DNA of 64,000 nucleotides from positions 1-64,000 of the forward strand of contig NZ_SIJB01000028.1 in NCBI RefSeq assembly GCF_009910845.1. Direction: 5' to 3'. Under the pieces are notes generated by a model. It had not been told where the DNA came from. It saw only the letters and a program-made list of their open reading frames with translations, and did not search any database. This stretch comes from Chengkuizengella marina. Lineage in GTDB: Bacteria > Bacillota > Bacilli > Paenibacillales > KCTC-33759. Shown one piece after another: positions 61,283-64,000 of this stretch (positions are counted from its first letter, which is position 1; every line of letters begins with the position of its first letter). Position numbers and translations under genes: made by a program.

Positions 61283-61972
61283 ATGAACTTTGCAGTTCTA
61301 GTATTTCCAGGATCCAATTGTGATATAGATTGTTATAAGGCAGTCGAGGATACGACTGGGCAATCTGTTGAATATGTATGGCATACAGCAACAGATCTTT
61401 CAAAATATGATTGCATTATTTTACCAGGTGGTTTTTCTTATGGAGATTATTTAAGAAGTGGTGCAATTTCTAGATTTGCTCCCGTCATGAATGAAGTAGT
61501 TAAAGCAGCAGAGCAAGGCAAATTCATTATTGGTATTTGTAACGGGTTTCAGATTTTATTAGAATCAGGTTTACTGCCAGGAGCAATGAGAAGAAATGAT
61601 ACTGTGAAGTTCCGCTGCCATCAGAGTGACTTGAAAGTACAAAACAATAAAAACCCTTTTACTCATGAATATAAGATAGGGGAAGTGATAGATATCCCGA
61701 TTGCTCATATGGAAGGAAACTATTATTGTGATGAAACGACGTTAGTTTCTTTAAAGGAGAACAATCAAATCATATTTACGTATGAAGGTGAGAACCCAAA
61801 TGGTTCAGTAGAAAATATTGCTGGTATTTGTAATAAAAAAGGGAATGTTCTTGGCATGATGCCTCATCCAGAAAGAGCAGTACATGAACTTTTAGGTTCA
61901 GCAGATGGTAAAAAAATGTTTACATCAGTTTTAAGTGCATGGAGGGAAAAAAATGGCGTTGCAATCGGTTAA
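61283..61972 (+). CDS. purQ: FGAM synthase glutaminase subunit
   Basis: PurQ (229 aa) is the class I glutamine amidotransferase that supplies ammonia to Pur[14 protein letters not shown] is at the N-terminus, the nucleophile Cys is in [15 protein letters not shown], and His/Glu are in [18 protein letters not shown] precedes the ATG. It overlaps purL by 20 nt. Confidence 0.97.
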   Translation: MNFAVLVFPGSNCDIDCYKAVEDTTGQSVEYVWHTATDLSKYDCIILPGGFSYGDYLRSGAISRFAPVMNEVVKAAEQGKFIIGICNGFQILLESGLLPGAMRRNDTVKFRCHQSDLKVQNNKNPFTHEYKIGEVIDIPIAHMEGNYYCDETTLVSLKENNQIIFTYEGENPNGSVENIAGICNKKGNVLGMMPHPERAVHELLGSADGKKMFTSVLSAWREKNGVAIG

Positions 61973-64000
61973 AGAACCAACAGTGGAACAAATTGTAGAT
62001 CAAAAAATCTATCAACAGTTTGGTGTTACAGATGAAGAATTTAAAAAAATATGTGGTTTTTTAGGCCGTAAACCGAACTATACAGAAATCGGTGTATTCA
62101 GTGTGATGTGGTCAGAGCACTGTTCATATAAAACGTCCAAGCCTATTTTAAGAAAATTCCCAACAACAGGTGAACGTGTTCTAATGGGTCCTGGGGAAGG
62201 TGCAGGAATTGTAGATATTGGGGATAATCAGGCTGTTGTTTTCAAAATTGAAAGTCATAACCATCCATCTGCTGTAGAACCTTATCAAGGGGCAGCAACT
62301 GGAGTTGGTGGGATTATTCGTGATATTTTCTCCATGGGAGCTCGTCCCATTGCATTATTAAACTCTTTGAGATTCGGAAGCTTAAATAATGATCGTGTAA
62401 AATATTTATTTGAACATGTGGTTGAAGGTATTGCTGGATATGGGAATTGTATCGGTATTCCTACAGTTGGTGGAGAAGTTATGTTTGATGATAGCTATGA
62501 AGGAAACCCGCTAGTCAATGCCATGTGTGTAGGTTTGATTGATCATGATCAAATTCAAAAAGGTGTAGCAGAAGGTGTAGGTAATCCTGTATTTTATGTT
62601 GGACCAGCAACAGGACGTGATGGAATACATGGTGCTACATTCTCTTCTGAGGAATTAACAGAAGAAACACAGGCAAAACGCTCTGCAGTGCAAGTTGGTG
62701 ATCCTTTTATGGAGAAACTTGTGATGGAGGCTTGCCTGGAACTAATTGATTCAGGTATTGTACTAGGGATTCAAGATATGGGTGCAGCAGGTTTAACATG
62801 TTCTAGTTCTGAAATGGCAAGTAAAGCAGGAAACGGAATGGAATTGTATTTAGATCAAGTGCCACAACGTGAGGAAGGCATGACAGCTTATGAAATGATG
62901 TTGTCTGAATCTCAAGAACGTATGTTATTTGTTATCAAACCTGAACATGAAGAACAAGCTGTTGAAATTTTTAAACGTTGGGGATTAGATTGTCCAAAGG
63001 TTGGAAAAGTTACAAATGACGGAAGTTTGAAACTATTCCACCAAGGCGAACTTGTTGCAGATATGCCTGTAACAGCTTTAGTTGATGAATGTCCAGTTTA
63101 TAATAAACCATCAAGAGTACCAGCTTATTATGAAAGCAATCAAAAACTAGAACTTTCCTATGATGAAGTGAAGGACTTGAATCAAGCATTGAAGGATGTA
63201 CTTGCTTCTCCAACTGTTGCAAGTAAAGAATGGGTATATAATCAATATGATTATATGGTGCGTACAAGTACAGCAGTACAACCAGGTTCAGACGCTGCTG
63301 TAGTGACAATTCGTGGAACACGTAAAGCATTAGCGATGACTACCGATTGTAACAGCCGTTTCGTTTATCTTGATCCAGAGGTTGGAGGGAAGATAGCAAC
63401 AAGTGAAGCAGCTAGAAATATTGTTTGCTCTGGTGCAGAGCCACTTGCAATCACAGATAATTTGAACTTTGGAAATCCTGATAAACCTGAAATTTTTTGG
63501 CAACTAGATCAATCAGCAGAAGGCATTGCTGAAGCGTGTAACGTATTAAATACACCTGTTATAGGTGGAAACGTAAGTTTGTATAATGAAAATAATAAAG
63601 GTGCAATTAACCCTACACCTGTTATAGGTATGGTTGGTCTCGTACACGACGTTGATCACATTACTACGCAAGCATTTAAAAATGATGGAGACATCGTTTT
63701 CTTATTAGGAGATACAAAAGATGAACTAGGTGGAAGTGAGTTTCAAACAATCATTCAAGGAAAAACTGAAGGAAAACCACCTGTTATAGACTTAGAAAAA
63801 GAAAAACTTTTATTAGATACTGTTCTTCAAGCCATTCAAAAAGGTTTAGTTGCTTCTGCACATGATTTGTCTGAGGGTGGGTTGGCTGTTGCTCTAGCAG
63901 AATCATGTATTAGTGGGGAAAAAGGAGCAGAAATTAATTTCAAGTCTGATCTACGCCCAGACATTGCTTTATTCAGTGAAAGTCAGTCTAGGATTTTATT
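61953..64000 (+). CDS. purL: FGAM synthase large subunit, partial (window ends before stop)
   Basis: PurL is the small (about 740 aa) Bacillus-type synthetase. The frame is open from ATG 61953 to the window end, giving about 682 residues, so some 60 C-terminal residues are missing only because of the window edge. Visible motifs are [51 protein letters not shown] and the later [24 protein letters not shown] is 6 nt before the ATG. The order purEKBCSQL is that of Bacillus. Confidence 0.96.
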   Translation, partial: MALQSVKEPTVEQIVDQKIYQQFGVTDEEFKKICGFLGRKPNYTEIGVFSVMWSEHCSYKTSKPILRKFPTTGERVLMGPGEGAGIVDIGDNQAVVFKIESHNHPSAVEPYQGAATGVGGIIRDIFSMGARPIALLNSLRFGSLNNDRVKYLFEHVVEGIAGYGNCIGIPTVGGEVMFDDSYEGNPLVNAMCVGLIDHDQIQKGVAEGVGNPVFYVGPATGRDGIHGATFSSEELTEETQAKRSAVQVGDPFMEKLVMEACLELIDSGIVLGIQDMGAAGLTCSSSEMASKAGNGMELYLDQVPQREEGMTAYEMMLSESQERMLFVIKPEHEEQAVEIFKRWGLDCPKVGKVTNDGSLKLFHQGELVADMPVTALVDECPVYNKPSRVPAYYESNQKLELSYDEVKDLNQALKDVLASPTVASKEWVYNQYDYMVRTSTAVQPGSDAAVVTIRGTRKALAMTTDCNSRFVYLDPEVGGKIATSEAARNIVCSGAEPLAITDNLNFGNPDKPEIFWQLDQSAEGIAEACNVLNTPVIGGNVSLYNENNKGAINPTPVIGMVGLVHDVDHITTQAFKNDGDIVFLLGDTKDELGGSEFQTIIQGKTEGKPPVIDLEKEKLLLDTVLQAIQKGLVASAHDLSEGGLAVALAESCISGEKGAEINFKSDLRPDIALFSESQSRIL

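Noticed and set aside
1-64000. tRNA genes, CRISPR arrays, prophage or replication-origin features
   Set aside because: None was seen on reading through; no repeated spacer pattern, integrase or tRNA-like cloverleaf was noticed.

Overview
The window reads as a low-GC Gram-positive chromosome. Strong AGGAGG-type ribosome sites, TTG/GTG starts, a guanine riboswitch plus PurBoxes in front of a purEKBCSQL operon, and YesM/YesN regulators all point to Bacillales, probably a Paenibacillaceae-like organism; genus is not decidable from the sequence. Almost every gene is on the + strand.

Region 1 (1-480) is the end of an rRNA operon: 5S rRNA, a terminator, then a decayed coding remnant. Region 2 (about 0.5-21 kb) is a coherent N-glycan (high-mannose) utilisation locus. 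It holds a secreted GH85 endo-beta-N-acetylglucosaminidase, an ABC importer (lipoprotein plus two permeases) with a YesM/YesN two-component pair, two GH38 and one GH125 alpha-mannosidases without signal peptides, a GH1 enzyme that could split the last Man-beta-GlcNAc bond, and two ROK sugar kinases. The inferred scheme is: cut glycans off outside, import, strip mannose inside, phosphorylate the sugars.

Region 3 (21-22 kb) is a Tat-exported phosphoesterase. Region 4 (about 22.4-54.9 kb) is the unusual part: a dense, largely overlapping biosynthetic cluster. It contains two complete ketosynthases, a half-length KS homologue without nucleophile, a ketoreductase, three acyl carrier proteins, two hotdog proteins, an AMP-ligase, two alpha/beta hydrolase-fold proteins, an aminotransferase, four methyltransferase-fold proteins, three glycosyltransferases, a sugar-type oxidoreductase, a flavoprotein, an aldo/keto reductase, and two SRPBCC-PDZ fusions. 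It also carries homologues of the three enediyne warhead-cassette proteins of unknown function: DUF1702 (UnbL/E3), a CRTAC1 FG-GAP/ASPIC-UnbV lipoprotein (UnbV/E4) and an RnfD-like membrane protein (UnbU/E5). The iterative enediyne PKS itself is absent. A caspase-fold (CHAT/C25-like) protein with a zinc ribbon is embedded in the cluster. The cluster begins with a 35-residue aromatic-rich micro-ORF and an AraC-type regulator behind a promoter region whose 45-bp core recurs, with identical internal spacing, before a separate SDR gene. I infer a glycosylated, amino- and methyl-decorated, polyunsaturated (no enoyl reductase) type II PKS/FAS-like product. I know of no described pathway with this gene set.

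Region 5 (55-56.3 kb) has a DUF423 membrane protein (- strand) and a lipoprotein. Region 6 (56.4-64 kb) is the purine operon purE-K-B-C-S-Q-L; purL runs off the window. Diverged copies of a small MITE-like intergenic repeat sit inside the pur operon and in the biosynthetic cluster.
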